From assembly GCA_030625885.1 (NCBI GenBank), contig DAOUPZ010000004.1, positions 1 to 64,000 on the forward strand: a stretch of 64,000 bases of DNA, given 5' to 3'. The stretch is from Clostridia bacterium (GTDB taxonomy: Bacteria; Bacillota; DAOUPZ01). The position numbers and the translations under genes were made by a program. Of the stretch, positions 19,348 through 27,741 are shown in pieces; within the stretch, counting starts at the first letter, position 1; each line of letters begins with the position of its first letter. The notes beneath the pieces were generated by a model. It was not told where the DNA came from and did not search any database. It was given only the letters and a program-made list of their open reading frames with translations.

Positions 19348-20160
19348 TTATCCTATATGCTTCAGCATCACGTTTGCAGCACTCATTTGCTCCATTAAGC
19401 GGCTAAATTCCATAAAATCCAGTGATTGCGCCCCGTCAGACAATGCCTCCTCCGGATTAGGATGGACTTCTACCATAATCCCGTCCGCTCCAGCAGCCAA
19501 AGCCGCTTTGGCAAGGGGCGCTACCAGTTCACGCCGCCCGCCAGCGTGACTGGGGTCAACGATAATTGGCAAATGACTGAGGTTTTTTACAGCCGGTATC
19601 GCACTGATATCCATCGTATTCCGGGTATAGGTTTCAAACGTTCTAATCCCTCTTTCACAGAGGATCACATTAGAATTTCCCTCGAGCAGTATGTACTCTG
19701 CAGCACATAACCATTCTTCTATGGTTGCACAAAGGCCCCTTTTCAAAACAACCGGCTTCTTGCTTTTCCCTACTTCGGTAAGCAAGGAGAAATTATGCAT
19801 ATTGCGAGAACCAATTTGTAAAGCATCCGCATATCGGACTACCCGTTCAACATCTCTGACATTCATGACTTCCGTTATGACGCTAAGACCCGTTTCTTTC
19901 CCCACGCTTTGCAGGATCTTCAGTCCTTCCAACCCCAGGCCTTTAAAACTATAGGGTGAAGTCCGCGGCTTGAAAGCACCACCGCGCAATATTTGTACAC
20001 CCAGTTTTTTGATATGGCAAGCCGTTTGATAAAGCTGCATCTCGCTTTCCACAGCACACGGCCCCGCAACCACCGTTAATTCACCGTTTCCGATCAGAGA
20101 ATTACCAATTTTTACGATGCTATTTTCTGATTCAGATTTTCTATCCACCCGTTTCATCAT
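19348..20160 (-). CDS. aroF: 3-deoxy-7-phosphoheptulonate (DAHP) synthase
   Basis: First enzyme of the shikimate pathway (phosphoenolpyruvate plus erythrose-4-phosphate). The 270-aa type I-beta (KDO8P-synthase-like) form has GPCAVES at about 36-42, [17 protein letters not shown] and [20 protein letters not shown]. It lacks the N-terminal ACT-like or chorismate mutase regulatory domains seen in some relatives, so feedback control is not expected from sequence. It starts inside the 3' end of trpF (20-bp overlap) and sits between trpF and trpB, which places entry into the aromatic pathway under tryptophan-responsive T-box control. Confidence 0.94.
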   Translation of the reverse strand: MMKRVDRKSESENSIVKIGNSLIGNGELTVVAGPCAVESEMQLYQTACHIKKLGVQILRGGAFKPRTSPYSFKGLGLEGLKILQSVGKETGLSVITEVMNVRDVERVVRYADALQIGSRNMHNFSLLTEVGKSKKPVVLKRGLCATIEEWLCAAEYILLEGNSNVILCERGIRTFETYTRNTMDISAIPAVKNLSHLPIIVDPSHAGGRRELVAPLAKAALAAGADGIMVEVHPNPEEALSDGAQSLDFMEFSRLMEQMSAANVMLKHIG

Positions 20161-20767
20161 ATTCCCTCACTTTCTCCACAAAATGCAGCATTTTATTAAA
20201 ATCCTTGCTGCCATCTTCCTCTACGCCGCTGCTCACATCTACAGCAAAAGGCCTCACTTTAATGATTGCTTTCTGCACATTTTCTTCATTTAGTCCCCCT
20301 GCTAAAATAATCTTGTGCTGCATACTGACTGAATGCAGTAAATCCCAGTCAAATGCCATCCCTGTTCCCCCATAAGATACAGGATGATAGCGATCCACTA
20401 CGAATCCATCTACATGATATTTCGTCATTGCTTTTAGACTGTCTTTATCCTTAATCCGCAGCGCTTTCCACACCACAGGCCCTGCTTTTAAGCAATAATC
20501 AGGTGATTCTTCGCCATGCAGCTGCACAATATCCAGATGGCAGTAAGACGCAATCTCTTTTAACTCATTTAATGGATGATTCACAAACACACCCACCTTT
20601 TTAATCGCCGGTGATAAATTCGCAGCCGCTTCCTTTACCCAGTCAGGAGAAACCTTACGGGAGCTTTCCGCAAAAACAAAGCCCGCATAGGCTATTTGTA
20701 GTTTATTTGCCCATAATATATCCTGCTGGTGCTTTAAACCGCATATTTTAATGGCTGTCAAGGTCAA
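20141..20767 (-). CDS. trpF: Phosphoribosylanthranilate isomerase
   Basis: Converts phosphoribosylanthranilate to CdRP. The 208-aa TIM barrel has IKICGL at the N-terminus (catalytic Cys), VQLHGEE, and DVSSGVEE near the C-terminus. The start appears to be TTG at 20767 (AAAGG 5 nt upstream, inside trpC) or a second TTG two codons later; no ATG is available. It overlaps trpC by 20 bp and the DAHP synthase gene by 20 bp. Confidence 0.95.
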   Translation of the reverse strand: MTLTAIKICGLKHQQDILWANKLQIAYAGFVFAESSRKVSPDWVKEAAANLSPAIKKVGVFVNHPLNELKEIASYCHLDIVQLHGEESPDYCLKAGPVVWKALRIKDKDSLKAMTKYHVDGFVVDRYHPVSYGGTGMAFDWDLLHSVSMQHKIILAGGLNEENVQKAIIKVRPFAVDVSSGVEEDGSKDFNKMLHFVEKVREYDETGG

Positions 20768-21539
20768 CGCATCCTTTCAATTCTCTTACTTTTTCTCTGA
20801 TGGAAGGCGCTCTCATAAAGGCTTCCCCAATCAGTACCGCCTTGACACCCAGTTTTTGCAGAAAGACAATATCTTCCCGCTGATTGATCCCGCTTTCACT
20901 GACAACCAATACTTCCCTGGGAATATATGAAATAAGTTTTTCCGTCGTTTGGAGTGAAGTAGAAAAAGTTTTTAAGTCCCGGTTATTAATACCCATTATT
21001 TTAGCGCCTGCAGACACGGCCCTGTCAATTTCTTCTTTTGAATGAACTTCGACCAGCGAACTCATCCCTAATTGATGGGAAAGCTGAATAAGCTGTGACA
21101 GCATTTTGTCATCAAGAATTCTTGCAATGAGCAAAATAGCATCCGCTCTTAATACTCGTGCCTGGTACACTTGATAAGGTTCTAAGATAAAGTCTTTACG
21201 CAAAAGGGGCAGTGATACCGCCTTATGAATATCCGACAAATAGCGCTTTTGTCCCTGAAAAAACCTTTCTTCAGTCAATACTGAAACAGCGTTAACATGA
21301 CACACTTCGTACGTTTGGGCAAGTTCTACGGGATTAAAATCTGCTTTAATAAGTCCCTTTGATGGTGACGCCTTTTTTACCTCACCAATCATAGCCATTT
21401 CCACTGTTGTTGAAAGACTATGATAAAAGTCTCTGGGAACAGGTACATCATCCAGTCGCTTTATGAGTTCAGCCAAAGGCTGCTGTGACTCTTCTATAAT
21501 AATTTGTTTTTTCTGGTGCGCAACAATATTAGCTAACAT
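20748..21539 (-). CDS. trpC: Indole-3-glycerol phosphate synthase
   Basis: Closes the indole ring from CdRP. The 263-aa TIM barrel has IGEVKKASPSKGLI near residue 52 (catalytic Lys), LLRKDFILEPYQV, MGINNRDLKTF and VVSESGI. ATG is preceded by GAGGAAGG and overlaps the trpD end by 11 bp. The following trpF is a separate gene, not a trpC-trpF fusion. Confidence 0.97.
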   Translation of the reverse strand: MLANIVAHQKKQIIIEESQQPLAELIKRLDDVPVPRDFYHSLSTTVEMAMIGEVKKASPSKGLIKADFNPVELAQTYEVCHVNAVSVLTEERFFQGQKRYLSDIHKAVSLPLLRKDFILEPYQVYQARVLRADAILLIARILDDKMLSQLIQLSHQLGMSSLVEVHSKEEIDRAVSAGAKIMGINNRDLKTFSTSLQTTEKLISYIPREVLVVSESGINQREDIVFLQKLGVKAVLIGEAFMRAPSIREKVRELKGCVDLDSH

Positions 21540-22557
21540 CCTTCCTCACCCCCTGACTATATACAATCAGTTCCTCCAACTTGGTCTTTGCTCTACCTGA
21601 ATCAATCATTGCCGCAGCTAATTTTACACCTGCAGACAGCGAATCAACTTTTTTCCCTACATATAAAACAGCGGCGCTGTTGAGAAGAACAATATCCCGC
21701 GCTGCGCCTCGTTCTCCCTCTAAAACACGGTTAATTATTCTCGCATTCTCCTGTGGTAACCCCCCCGCTAGCTGGTGTGGTTTGACAAACGAAATCCCTA
21801 ATTCAACCGGGTTGAGTTGATACGTTTTCAACTTCCCATCACGTAATTCTGTTACCTTGGTACATGTTGTCGTCGTGATTTCATCCATACCGTCCCGCCC
21901 GTGAACAACCATTGCTCTTTCCAGCCCGATATTCTTTAATACCTCAGCCATAATTTCCGTCAATGCCGGATCAAAAACACCCAGTAAATGCCCCTGAATA
22001 TCAACCGGATTAATTAACGGACCTAACATATTAAAAATGGTACGAAAACCCATTTCCTTACGCGGCAAACCAACATGCTTCATGGCACAGTGAAAACTAG
22101 GCGCAAATAAAAAGCAAATATTAATTTCCGTAAGACATCGCTTCACTTCATGGGGTTCAAGGTAGATATTGATCCCCAGTTCTTCCAATACATCCGCACT
22201 CCCGCTGCTGCTGGACACCGAACGGTTACCGTGTTTAGCAACAGATACCCCTGCAGCTGCTGCCACAAAGGAACAGGCGGTGGAAATATTAAAACTGTTG
22301 CTGCAATCTCCCCCTGTGCCGCAGGTATCCACAACATAGCGATTTTCAAGTACCATTCGCTCTGTTTTCTGCCGTAAAACAGATACCGCTGCTGTTATTT
22401 CTTCAATCGTCTCCCCTTTCATCTTTAATGCTGTCAGGAATGCGGCAATCTGAGCCGGTGTACTTTCCCCCGTCATAATCATTTCCATGGCGTTTTCCAT
22501 TTCATCGCTCTGCAAACTAACTTGTTTTATTAATTTTTCAGTGAATTCTCTCAGCAT
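21529..22557 (-). CDS. trpD: Anthranilate phosphoribosyltransferase
   Basis: Transfers phosphoribose from PRPP to anthranilate. The 342-aa protein has the VDTCGTGGD glycine-rich loop (about residue 80), NISTACSFV, KHGNRSVSSSSGSADVLE and GRDGMDEIT magnesium and PRPP motifs. Its ATG shares a nucleotide with the trpG stop (TAATG), a typical translational coupling site. It is not fused to trpG. Confidence 0.97.
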   Translation of the reverse strand: MLREFTEKLIKQVSLQSDEMENAMEMIMTGESTPAQIAAFLTALKMKGETIEEITAAVSVLRQKTERMVLENRYVVDTCGTGGDCSNSFNISTACSFVAAAAGVSVAKHGNRSVSSSSGSADVLEELGINIYLEPHEVKRCLTEINICFLFAPSFHCAMKHVGLPRKEMGFRTIFNMLGPLINPVDIQGHLLGVFDPALTEIMAEVLKNIGLERAMVVHGRDGMDEITTTTCTKVTELRDGKLKTYQLNPVELGISFVKPHQLAGGLPQENARIINRVLEGERGAARDIVLLNSAAVLYVGKKVDSLSAGVKLAAAMIDSGRAKTKLEELIVYSQGVRKDVS

Positions 22558-23135
22558 TAATTCTCATCTCCTTTTATCTCCAAAAAGTTTTTTATAATCA
22601 TTATTCCCTCTTCAGTCATAATGGACTCCGGATGAAACTGCACCCCATAGATCGGTAACTTTTTATGTTTTAATCCCATTATTTCCCCTTGCTGCGTCTG
22701 AGCCGTAATCTCCAAAACCTCAGGCAACGATTGCTGATCCACTATGAGAGAATGATATCGCGCCCCACGAAAAGGATTAGGGAGCCCAGCAAAAATACCT
22801 TGTCCATTGTGAATAATGGGAGATGTTTTGCCATGATACAGGTTCTGAGCCTGGACAACCCGGCCGCCAAACACGTCACCAATACATTGGTGCCCCAGGC
22901 AAACACCTAAAATGGGTATCTCTTGTCCAAAACGTTGAATGGTCTCCCTGCTGATGCCCGCATCTTTGGGATAACAAGGGCCAGGAGAAATAATGATCTT
23001 TCCCGGTTGCAACTGAGTAATTTCAGCAGTGGTTATCTCATTGTTCCTTACTACTTTTACCTCCGGATTTATTTGCCCTACAAATTGGTACAGATTATAA
23101 GTAAATGAATCATAATTATCAATGATTAAGATCAT
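22557..23135 (-). CDS. trpG: Anthranilate synthase glutamine amidotransferase component
   Basis: Class I glutaminase that supplies ammonia to TrpE. The nucleophile is Cys in PILGVCLGHQCIG and the catalytic pair lies in VQFHPESI. N-terminal LIIDNYDSFTYNL is diagnostic. Start ATG at 23135 has AAAGGAG at 8 nt; a GTG three codons upstream overlaps the Shine-Dalgarno. At 192 aa the length is usual. Such subunits are often shared with aminodeoxychorismate synthase (PabA); no pabB is in the window. Confidence 0.96.
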   Translation of the reverse strand: MILIIDNYDSFTYNLYQFVGQINPEVKVVRNNEITTAEITQLQPGKIIISPGPCYPKDAGISRETIQRFGQEIPILGVCLGHQCIGDVFGGRVVQAQNLYHGKTSPIIHNGQGIFAGLPNPFRGARYHSLIVDQQSLPEVLEITAQTQQGEIMGLKHKKLPIYGVQFHPESIMTEEGIMIIKNFLEIKGDEN

Positions 23136-23151
23136 TCCTATCACTCCTTTC

Positions 23152-24609
23152 TTACAAAACCTTTAATAACGCAGTGGCTTTACGCAATGTTTCCTGATAT
23201 TCATTTTCCGGGATGGAATCTGCTACAATTCCCGCTCCTGCCTGAATATGAGCAATCCCTTCCTTAAAGACAATGGTTCGAATCGCAATACACAAATCCA
23301 TCTCTCCCGTAAAACTCATATGACCTACTGCTCCACCATAAACCCCGCGCTTGTCCTGCTCCAATTCTTCAATAATTTCCATCGCCCGTACTTTGGGTGC
23401 CCCTGATACCGTTCCCGCTGGAAAGCAAGCCGCTAAAGCATCAAAAGATGTAGCATCAGCCTTTAATTTACCTTTCACCCGGGAGACAATATGCATCACA
23501 TGAGAATACTTTTCAATCTGGAGATAATCAGGAACCTGAACACTGCCAAATTCCGCTACCCGACCGATATCATTCCTGCCTAAATCTAACAGCATCATAT
23601 GTTCCGCAATTTCTTTCGGGTCCTCGATTAAATCCTTGGCCAAAGCCTGATCTTCTTCAATGCTGTTCCCGCGGGGCCTTGTTCCCGCAATTGGATTGGT
23701 CTCTACATAGCCGTCCATTGATCTAACCAACATTTCGGGTGAAGAACCAACCACTTGATAATCACCAAAATCAATATAGAACATATAAGGTGACGGATTG
23801 ATATACCGCAAACGGCGATAGACCTCAAAAGGATTGGAATCCGTAGCAGCCTCAAGCCGTTGGGAAAGCACTACCTGGAAAACATCACCATCTTTAATAT
23901 ATTGTTTGGCCCGGCATACTTTTTCGCAATAATCCTTCTCCTCCATATTGCTTGTTAGCTCCGTCGTATTTTGCGCAGCTTCATCATGAAATTGTTCAGG
24001 TTCATCAACCACTGTATTGGCTAAAAACTCAGCCATTATCGCTTCTAATTCCTGTAATCCTTCCTCATATGCTTCAGCCGCATTTTCATCTACCTTTACA
24101 TTGGTAATAAACAGGATACTGTTTTTAACATGGTCATAAACGATTGTTTCTTTAAAGAAAAGCAAATGAATATCTGGCAGCCCCAATACATCTGTTGTTT
24201 GCTCTGGCAATTTTTCAATATACCGAACCGTATCATAACCGAAATAACCCACAGCCCCACCGCAAAAAGGCGGTAACCCCTTTATTTTAGCTGCTTTATA
24301 TTCAGTCAATTTTTTTGCAATTAATTCCAGAGGACAACCGTTCTGCTCGATACATTCTCCTTTCTGAATGGTCAGGATACGATTGCCATATGCTTTTAGT
24401 TCCAAAAAAGGATGCCTGCCTAACAAAGAATAGCGCCCCACATTCTCACCCTTCTCCACACTTTCCAGCAAAAAATTCCCTTTCTCTTTTGCGAATCTGC
24501 TAAATATACTGACGGGCGTATGCAAATCCGCACGAACCTCCCGACAAACAGGAATGACATTAAACGCCTGTGCTAAATCATTAAACGCTTCAAATGATGG
24601 AAAAATCAT
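23152..24609 (-). CDS. trpE: Anthranilate synthase component I
   Basis: Converts chorismate to anthranilate with ammonia from TrpG. The 485-aa protein has LLES (residues 47-50), the tryptophan feedback-binding signature, GAVGYFGYD, the KAKQYI..GDVFQVVLSQR region, IAGTRPRG, HMMLLDLGRND and CFPAGTVSGAPK chorismate-site motifs, and GAGIVADS near the C-terminus. ATG is preceded by GAGGAGGGG. It is first of eight operon genes behind a T-box leader, so it is controlled both by charged tRNA-Trp at RNA level and probably by tryptophan allosterically. Confidence 0.98.
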   Translation of the reverse strand: MIFPSFEAFNDLAQAFNVIPVCREVRADLHTPVSIFSRFAKEKGNFLLESVEKGENVGRYSLLGRHPFLELKAYGNRILTIQKGECIEQNGCPLELIAKKLTEYKAAKIKGLPPFCGGAVGYFGYDTVRYIEKLPEQTTDVLGLPDIHLLFFKETIVYDHVKNSILFITNVKVDENAAEAYEEGLQELEAIMAEFLANTVVDEPEQFHDEAAQNTTELTSNMEEKDYCEKVCRAKQYIKDGDVFQVVLSQRLEAATDSNPFEVYRRLRYINPSPYMFYIDFGDYQVVGSSPEMLVRSMDGYVETNPIAGTRPRGNSIEEDQALAKDLIEDPKEIAEHMMLLDLGRNDIGRVAEFGSVQVPDYLQIEKYSHVMHIVSRVKGKLKADATSFDALAACFPAGTVSGAPKVRAMEIIEELEQDKRGVYGGAVGHMSFTGEMDLCIAIRTIVFKEGIAHIQAGAGIVADSIPENEYQETLRKATALLKVL

Positions 24610-24642
24610 CTCTACCCCTCCTCGTAGTTAGAAAATAGTTAT

Positions 24643-24688
24643 AAAAAAAATCCAGACATCTCCCCATATTGAGGCGAAATGTCTGGAC
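24643..24688 (-). terminator. trp leader terminator 2 (proximal to trpE)
   Basis: Minus-strand stem TCCAGACATTTC/GAGATGTCTGGA followed by eight T residues, 34 nt before trpE. The T-box core GTGGTACCGCG (24691-24703) lies immediately upstream and can form the competing antiterminator. Confidence 0.9.
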
Positions 24689-24726
24689 TTCGCGGTACCA
24701 CTCATATTTGACATTATGATTTCAAT

Positions 24727-24764
24727 AAAAAAAGCACTTCTCCCCTTATGGGGCGAAATGCTTC
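24727..24764 (-). terminator. trp leader terminator 1 (distal)
   Basis: Minus-strand stem AAGCATTTC/GAAGTGCTT with inner CCCC/GGGG and seven T residues. It is preceded by its own T-box core GGGTGGCACAGCG (24769-24784), so the leader carries two complete antiterminator/terminator choices in series. Confidence 0.9.
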
Positions 24765-25034
24765 ATTTCGCTGTGCCACCCATCTATAAATAACACAAAA
24801 ATCATAACTAGTCAATCTCTTTCAGGTACAGAAAAGATAAACCCTTTCGATACCCTATCTTTTTAACGTCAGAATCACGTCCACAGGTACTCTCGTAGAT
24901 TTCCCCTGGCTTCTCACGGGACCATTCAACATTCTCGCGTGTATTGGGTTCCCACCATCCCCAACTCTCTGAAACGTACTCAAATGCTTACTCTCCCCGG
25001 TCACAGAATTTATATGCTTTTGATATTGTTATTG

Positions 25035-25063
25035 ATTATAACTAAAATATTATATTCTGTCAA
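25035..25063 (-). promoter_or_regulatory. trp operon promoter
   Basis: A perfect sigma-A-type consensus on the minus strand: TTGACA (25058-25063), 17-bp spacer, TATAAT (25035-25040). Start of transcription is expected near 25028, just upstream of the T-box stem I. Confidence 0.9.
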
Positions 25064-25094
25064 TGATATGTTATTATTTTTCATCTTACAATTT

Positions 25095-25149
25095 ATGGAA
25101 CAACGGGGACACACCGCTCGTACCTCACGGAATGTCCCCATTTTTGCAT
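25095..25149. repeat. 55-bp GGGGACA palindrome, copy 2
   Basis: Palindrome with arms around ACGGGGACACACCG and CGGAATGTCCCCAT, ending TTTTTGCAT. It lies about 30 bp upstream of the trp -35 box, followed by a mosaic zone. Confidence 0.8.
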
Positions 25150-25265
25150 TAAGGTTTTTATCTTTTTCGTTCCTCGTTCAGCAGCCATAGGCTGCGTTCT
25201 TTCCTCATTCCTCGTCTTTTAATCTTTTCCCACCTTCTACCTTCTACCTGCTACCTGCTGCTATC
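25150..25265. repeat. Mosaic repeat zone upstream of the trp promoter
   Basis: Contains TTCGTTCCTCGTTCAGCAG, the perfect hairpin GCAGCC-ATA-GGCTGC, TTTCCTCATTCCTCG, and CTACCTGCTACCTGCTG words. The same word order occurs at 38229-38310 and 38860-38960, and in reverse at 46026-46090 and 55345-55425. Confidence 0.65.
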
Positions 25266-25272
25266 CTTTAAC

Positions 25273-25911
25273 CTACTTATAATCTAATACCAACAATTGT
25301 TGTTTATCAGGTAAAGTATCCAACATCACATCAAGTGTATGCACATTCGCTCGCACACCATGACCTACAATCCTTAAAAAGTCATCTACCAAAGCAATCT
25401 CGAAACTTAAATCCGGGGTTTTAAAATGCATGGGGATAACCAGTTTGGGTTTAATTTGTTTAACCACTTCAGAGGCCCCTTGAGCATCAAGCGTAAATGT
25501 CCCCCCTACCGGAATCAGTAAAACATCCACAGCTCCAATCTCCTGTATTTGCTCCTGACTTAAAATGTGCCCTAAATCACCTAAATGGCAAACATTAAGC
25601 CCATCTATAGAAAAAACATATACCGTATTGGGTCCGCGTTTAGCCCCTCTCACTTCATCATGATACGTATCAATCCCTCTAATTTGAACGCCCCTCATAT
25701 CATGAACCTGATTATCCCGTATGACTTCTGGTTCTCCCTTTATCAAATGAACCGCATTATGATCCCAATGGTCATGGCTTACAGTCACCATATCAGGCTT
25801 TACATCAGGTACTTCATAACCCGCTTTTTCTTCAAAAGGATCCGTCAATACTTTAGTTCCTTTTTCACTTTCTAGCAAAAAACAAGCATGTCCAAACCAC
25901 GTTATCTTCAT
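25273..25911 (-). CDS. UPF0173-type metal-dependent hydrolase
   Basis: Metallo-beta-lactamase-fold protein of 212 aa. Metal-binding motif TVSHDHWDHNAV (HxHxDH variant) lies near residue 50; GIDTYHDEVRGAKRGPN and VLLIPVGGTFTLD are family features, and MHFKTP carries a further His. Start ATG at 25911 has GGAGGTG at 5 nt; the frame continues upstream to 25998 without a better start. The biological substrate of UPF0173 proteins is not established. It follows fabZ by 37 bp and may be cotranscribed. Confidence 0.9.
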   Translation of the reverse strand: MKITWFGHACFLLESEKGTKVLTDPFEEKAGYEVPDVKPDMVTVSHDHWDHNAVHLIKGEPEVIRDNQVHDMRGVQIRGIDTYHDEVRGAKRGPNTVYVFSIDGLNVCHLGDLGHILSQEQIQEIGAVDVLLIPVGGTFTLDAQGASEVVKQIKPKLVIPMHFKTPDLSFEIALVDDFLRIVGHGVRANVHTLDVMLDTLPDKQQLLVLDYK

Positions 25912-25948
25912 ACGGACACCTCCATTTATCCTTTCTCCCTCTTCCCCC

Positions 25949-26374
25949 TTATTTCTCAACCGCAAACATAAGTTCACCCTGCGCCGCAATTTCACCATTC
26001 ACTAAAGCTTTACCTTGTCCTTTGCCAATATTGCCCCTCATTTTCGTAATTTCAACTTCCATTATCAGTTGATCGCCTGGAACAACAGGGCGGCGAAAAC
26101 GCACTTTATCTAATCCTGCAAACAACGCTATTTTCCCTTTGTTTTCCTCCATACCCAAAATCGCTACAGCACCTACCTGTGCTAATGCTTCCATAATGAG
26201 GACACCCGGCATTACAGGGTGACCAGGAAAATGGCCCTGAAAAAAAGGTTCGTTCATCGTTACATTTTTAAGACCCACAGCTCGCTTTCCAAACTCGACT
26301 TCTTCAATACGATCCACTAGAAGAAATGGATAACGATGTGGCAAAATCTCTTGTATTTGCTTAATATCTAACAT
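25949..26374 (-). CDS. fabZ: 3-hydroxyacyl-ACP dehydratase FabZ
   Basis: Dehydrates 3-hydroxyacyl-ACP in fatty-acid elongation. The hot-dog fold of 141 aa has [13 protein letters not shown] at the N-terminus and the active-site [17 protein letters not shown], with catalytic His, and Glu in IMEALAQ. Start ATG at 26374 is preceded by GGAGGTG 6 nt upstream; an ATG five codons earlier overlaps this site. Its place after flhO-flhP corresponds to ywpB of Bacillus subtilis. Confidence 0.97.
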   Translation of the reverse strand: MLDIKQIQEILPHRYPFLLVDRIEEVEFGKRAVGLKNVTMNEPFFQGHFPGHPVMPGVLIMEALAQVGAVAILGMEENKGKIALFAGLDKVRFRRPVVPGDQLIMEVEITKMRGNIGKGQGKALVNGEIAAQGELMFAVEK

Positions 26375-26455
26375 AAAAAACACCTCCACTTATTGTATTC
26401 TCCTTTTGAAATAATTTTCCCTTCAATCCATTTTATACTGTTAGAAAAGACTAAA

Positions 26456-26493
26456 AAAAAATGCCCTTATAGAAGGATATCCTATAAGGGATA
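26456..26493 (-). terminator. Terminator of the flhO-flhP-flgJ run
   Basis: Minus-strand stem CCCTTATAGGA/TTCTATAAGGG followed by CATTTTTTTT, 11 nt after the flgJ-like stop codon. It isolates fabZ transcription from the flagellar genes. Confidence 0.85.
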
Positions 26494-26503
26494 GAATCAT
26501 GTC

Positions 26504-26872
26504 TTATTTTTCAAATTTTGTCATTTGTTCGTAAAGTGTCTTTGCAAGTCCTATACTATGATCTGATTGAGACATTTGTTTGGCCATTTCCTGATCAAAC
26601 ATCCCCTCAAACATAGTCTTCCCGGTGTTATTTGGCATAAAATCTGATTGCGGAATCGTTTTGCGCATTCCTTTTAACATTTGTAAAATAAACAAAGATT
26701 CGAATTCTTCACACGCTTTGTGCAGCTTTAGCTTTTCTGATTCTGATATCCCTTTTGTATCATTTGCTTCTTCTGCAGCTTTCAATGCCGTATCAAACAC
26801 ATTAGATTGATTTGGCATCTGCCCTTGATTCAGCATAGACGTTGGCGTCATATCATTCGAAGATATTCTCAT
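26504..26872 (-). CDS. FlgJ N-terminal-type rod-binding protein
   Basis: A 122-aa protein corresponding to the rod-binding domain of FlgJ without the C-terminal glucosaminidase domain. The central LHKACEEFESLFILQMLKGM and the C-terminal FEGMFDQEMAKQM are characteristic. It would act as a scaffold for flagellar rod assembly in the periplasm-equivalent space. It lies 12 bp after flhP, so it belongs to the same transcript. The muramidase function must come from elsewhere, as in other organisms with short FlgJ. Confidence 0.88.
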   Translation of the reverse strand: MRISSNDMTPTSMLNQGQMPNQSNVFDTALKAAEEANDTKGISESEKLKLHKACEEFESLFILQMLKGMRKTIPQSDFMPNNTGKTMFEGMFDQEMAKQMSQSDHSIGLAKTLYEQMTKFEK

Positions 26873-26884
26873 ATTGTCACCTCA

Positions 26885-27664
26885 TTAACGCCGTAAATTA
26901 TTAGCAATTCCCAGCATTTCATCAGAAGTTTGAATTGCTTTTGAATTAATTTCATAGGCCCTTTGAGCTACGATCATATTGACCATTTCTTCTACAACCT
27001 GTACATTAGATCCTTCAACAAATCCCTGTTCTATCTCATATTGTCCTTCATCCATCAAAATGGATTCCCCTGATGCCTGAGTAGCCATAAAAAGATTTCC
27101 GCCTTTACTCTCCAATCCTGCAGCGTTAACAAAACGGTAAACTTCTATCATATCCCCTGATTCTTCCAATTCACCCGTATCTCGGTTACGATAACTAACA
27201 GAACCATTGGTTCCAACAACTATTTCACTGGCTTCCTCATCAATCTGTATCCCTGGACTCAAAAAATAACCACTCGTATTCACTAAATTGCCTTCCCCAT
27301 CAATTTTAAAAGAACCATCACGGGTAAAAGCTTCGCCAAAAGGTGTTTCCACCATAAAGAATCCTTCTCCTCTTATCGCTAAATTATAAGGATTGCCCGT
27401 TTCATTCAAAGGACCGGTCTTAAATATCCGCTGAGTTGCTGAAGAACGAACACCCTGTCCCACCTGAATCCCGATCGGATTTTGTCCTTCTGCTGCTTGT
27501 GTGTTACCCGCAGACCGAATCGTTTCGTAAAGCAAATCCTGAAACTCCAACCGATTCTTTTTATACCCGGCTGTATTCACATTAGCTAGGTTATTGGAAA
27601 TATTATCAATGTTTAATTGTTGCGCATTCATGCCTGTACTTGCTGACCATAATGCACGCATCAT
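26885..27664 (-). CDS. flhP: Flagellar basal-body rod protein FlhP (FlgG-like)
   Basis: A 259-aa distal-rod protein. The N-terminal rod domain has SGMNAQQLNIDNISNNLANV with the ANVNTAGYKK motif; a FlgE/F/G domain follows with GEGFFMV; the C-terminal domain has SNVQVVEEMVNMIVAQRAYE. Two tandem ATG codons start the frame. The FlgG length and the C-terminal IQTSDEMLGIANNLRR match FlgG/FlhP. It follows flhO by 77 bp. Confidence 0.93.
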   Translation of the reverse strand: MMRALWSASTGMNAQQLNIDNISNNLANVNTAGYKKNRLEFQDLLYETIRSAGNTQAAEGQNPIGIQVGQGVRSSATQRIFKTGPLNETGNPYNLAIRGEGFFMVETPFGEAFTRDGSFKIDGEGNLVNTSGYFLSPGIQIDEEASEIVVGTNGSVSYRNRDTGELEESGDMIEVYRFVNAAGLESKGGNLFMATQASGESILMDEGQYEIEQGFVEGSNVQVVEEMVNMIVAQRAYEINSKAIQTSDEMLGIANNLRR

Positions 27665-27741
27665 ATCAATCGCCCCTTTCTCTATAAAGTTACGTCAATC
27701 ATTCCGTAACTTTTCGGGCTTCCGCCAAGCGGTCCAGCCCT

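Larger units (their letters stand above)
24610..25028 (-). promoter_or_regulatory. Tryptophan T-box riboswitch leader with tandem antiterminators
   Basis: Transcribed on the minus strand from about 25028. Stem I contains AGAGAG, GGTGGGAACC and GAATGGTCC, the last presenting specifier codon TGG (24922-24924) for tRNA-Trp. A central region follows, then T-box core 1 (24769-24784) with terminator 1, then after only about 25 nt T-box core 2 (24691-24703) with terminator 2. There is no room for a second stem I. Uncharged tRNA-Trp should stabilise the antiterminators and allow trpE transcription. Confidence 0.92.

Noticed and set aside
24939-25190. An 83-codon plus-strand open frame
   Set aside because: It runs across the antisense of the T-box stem I, the trp promoter and a 55-bp palindrome.
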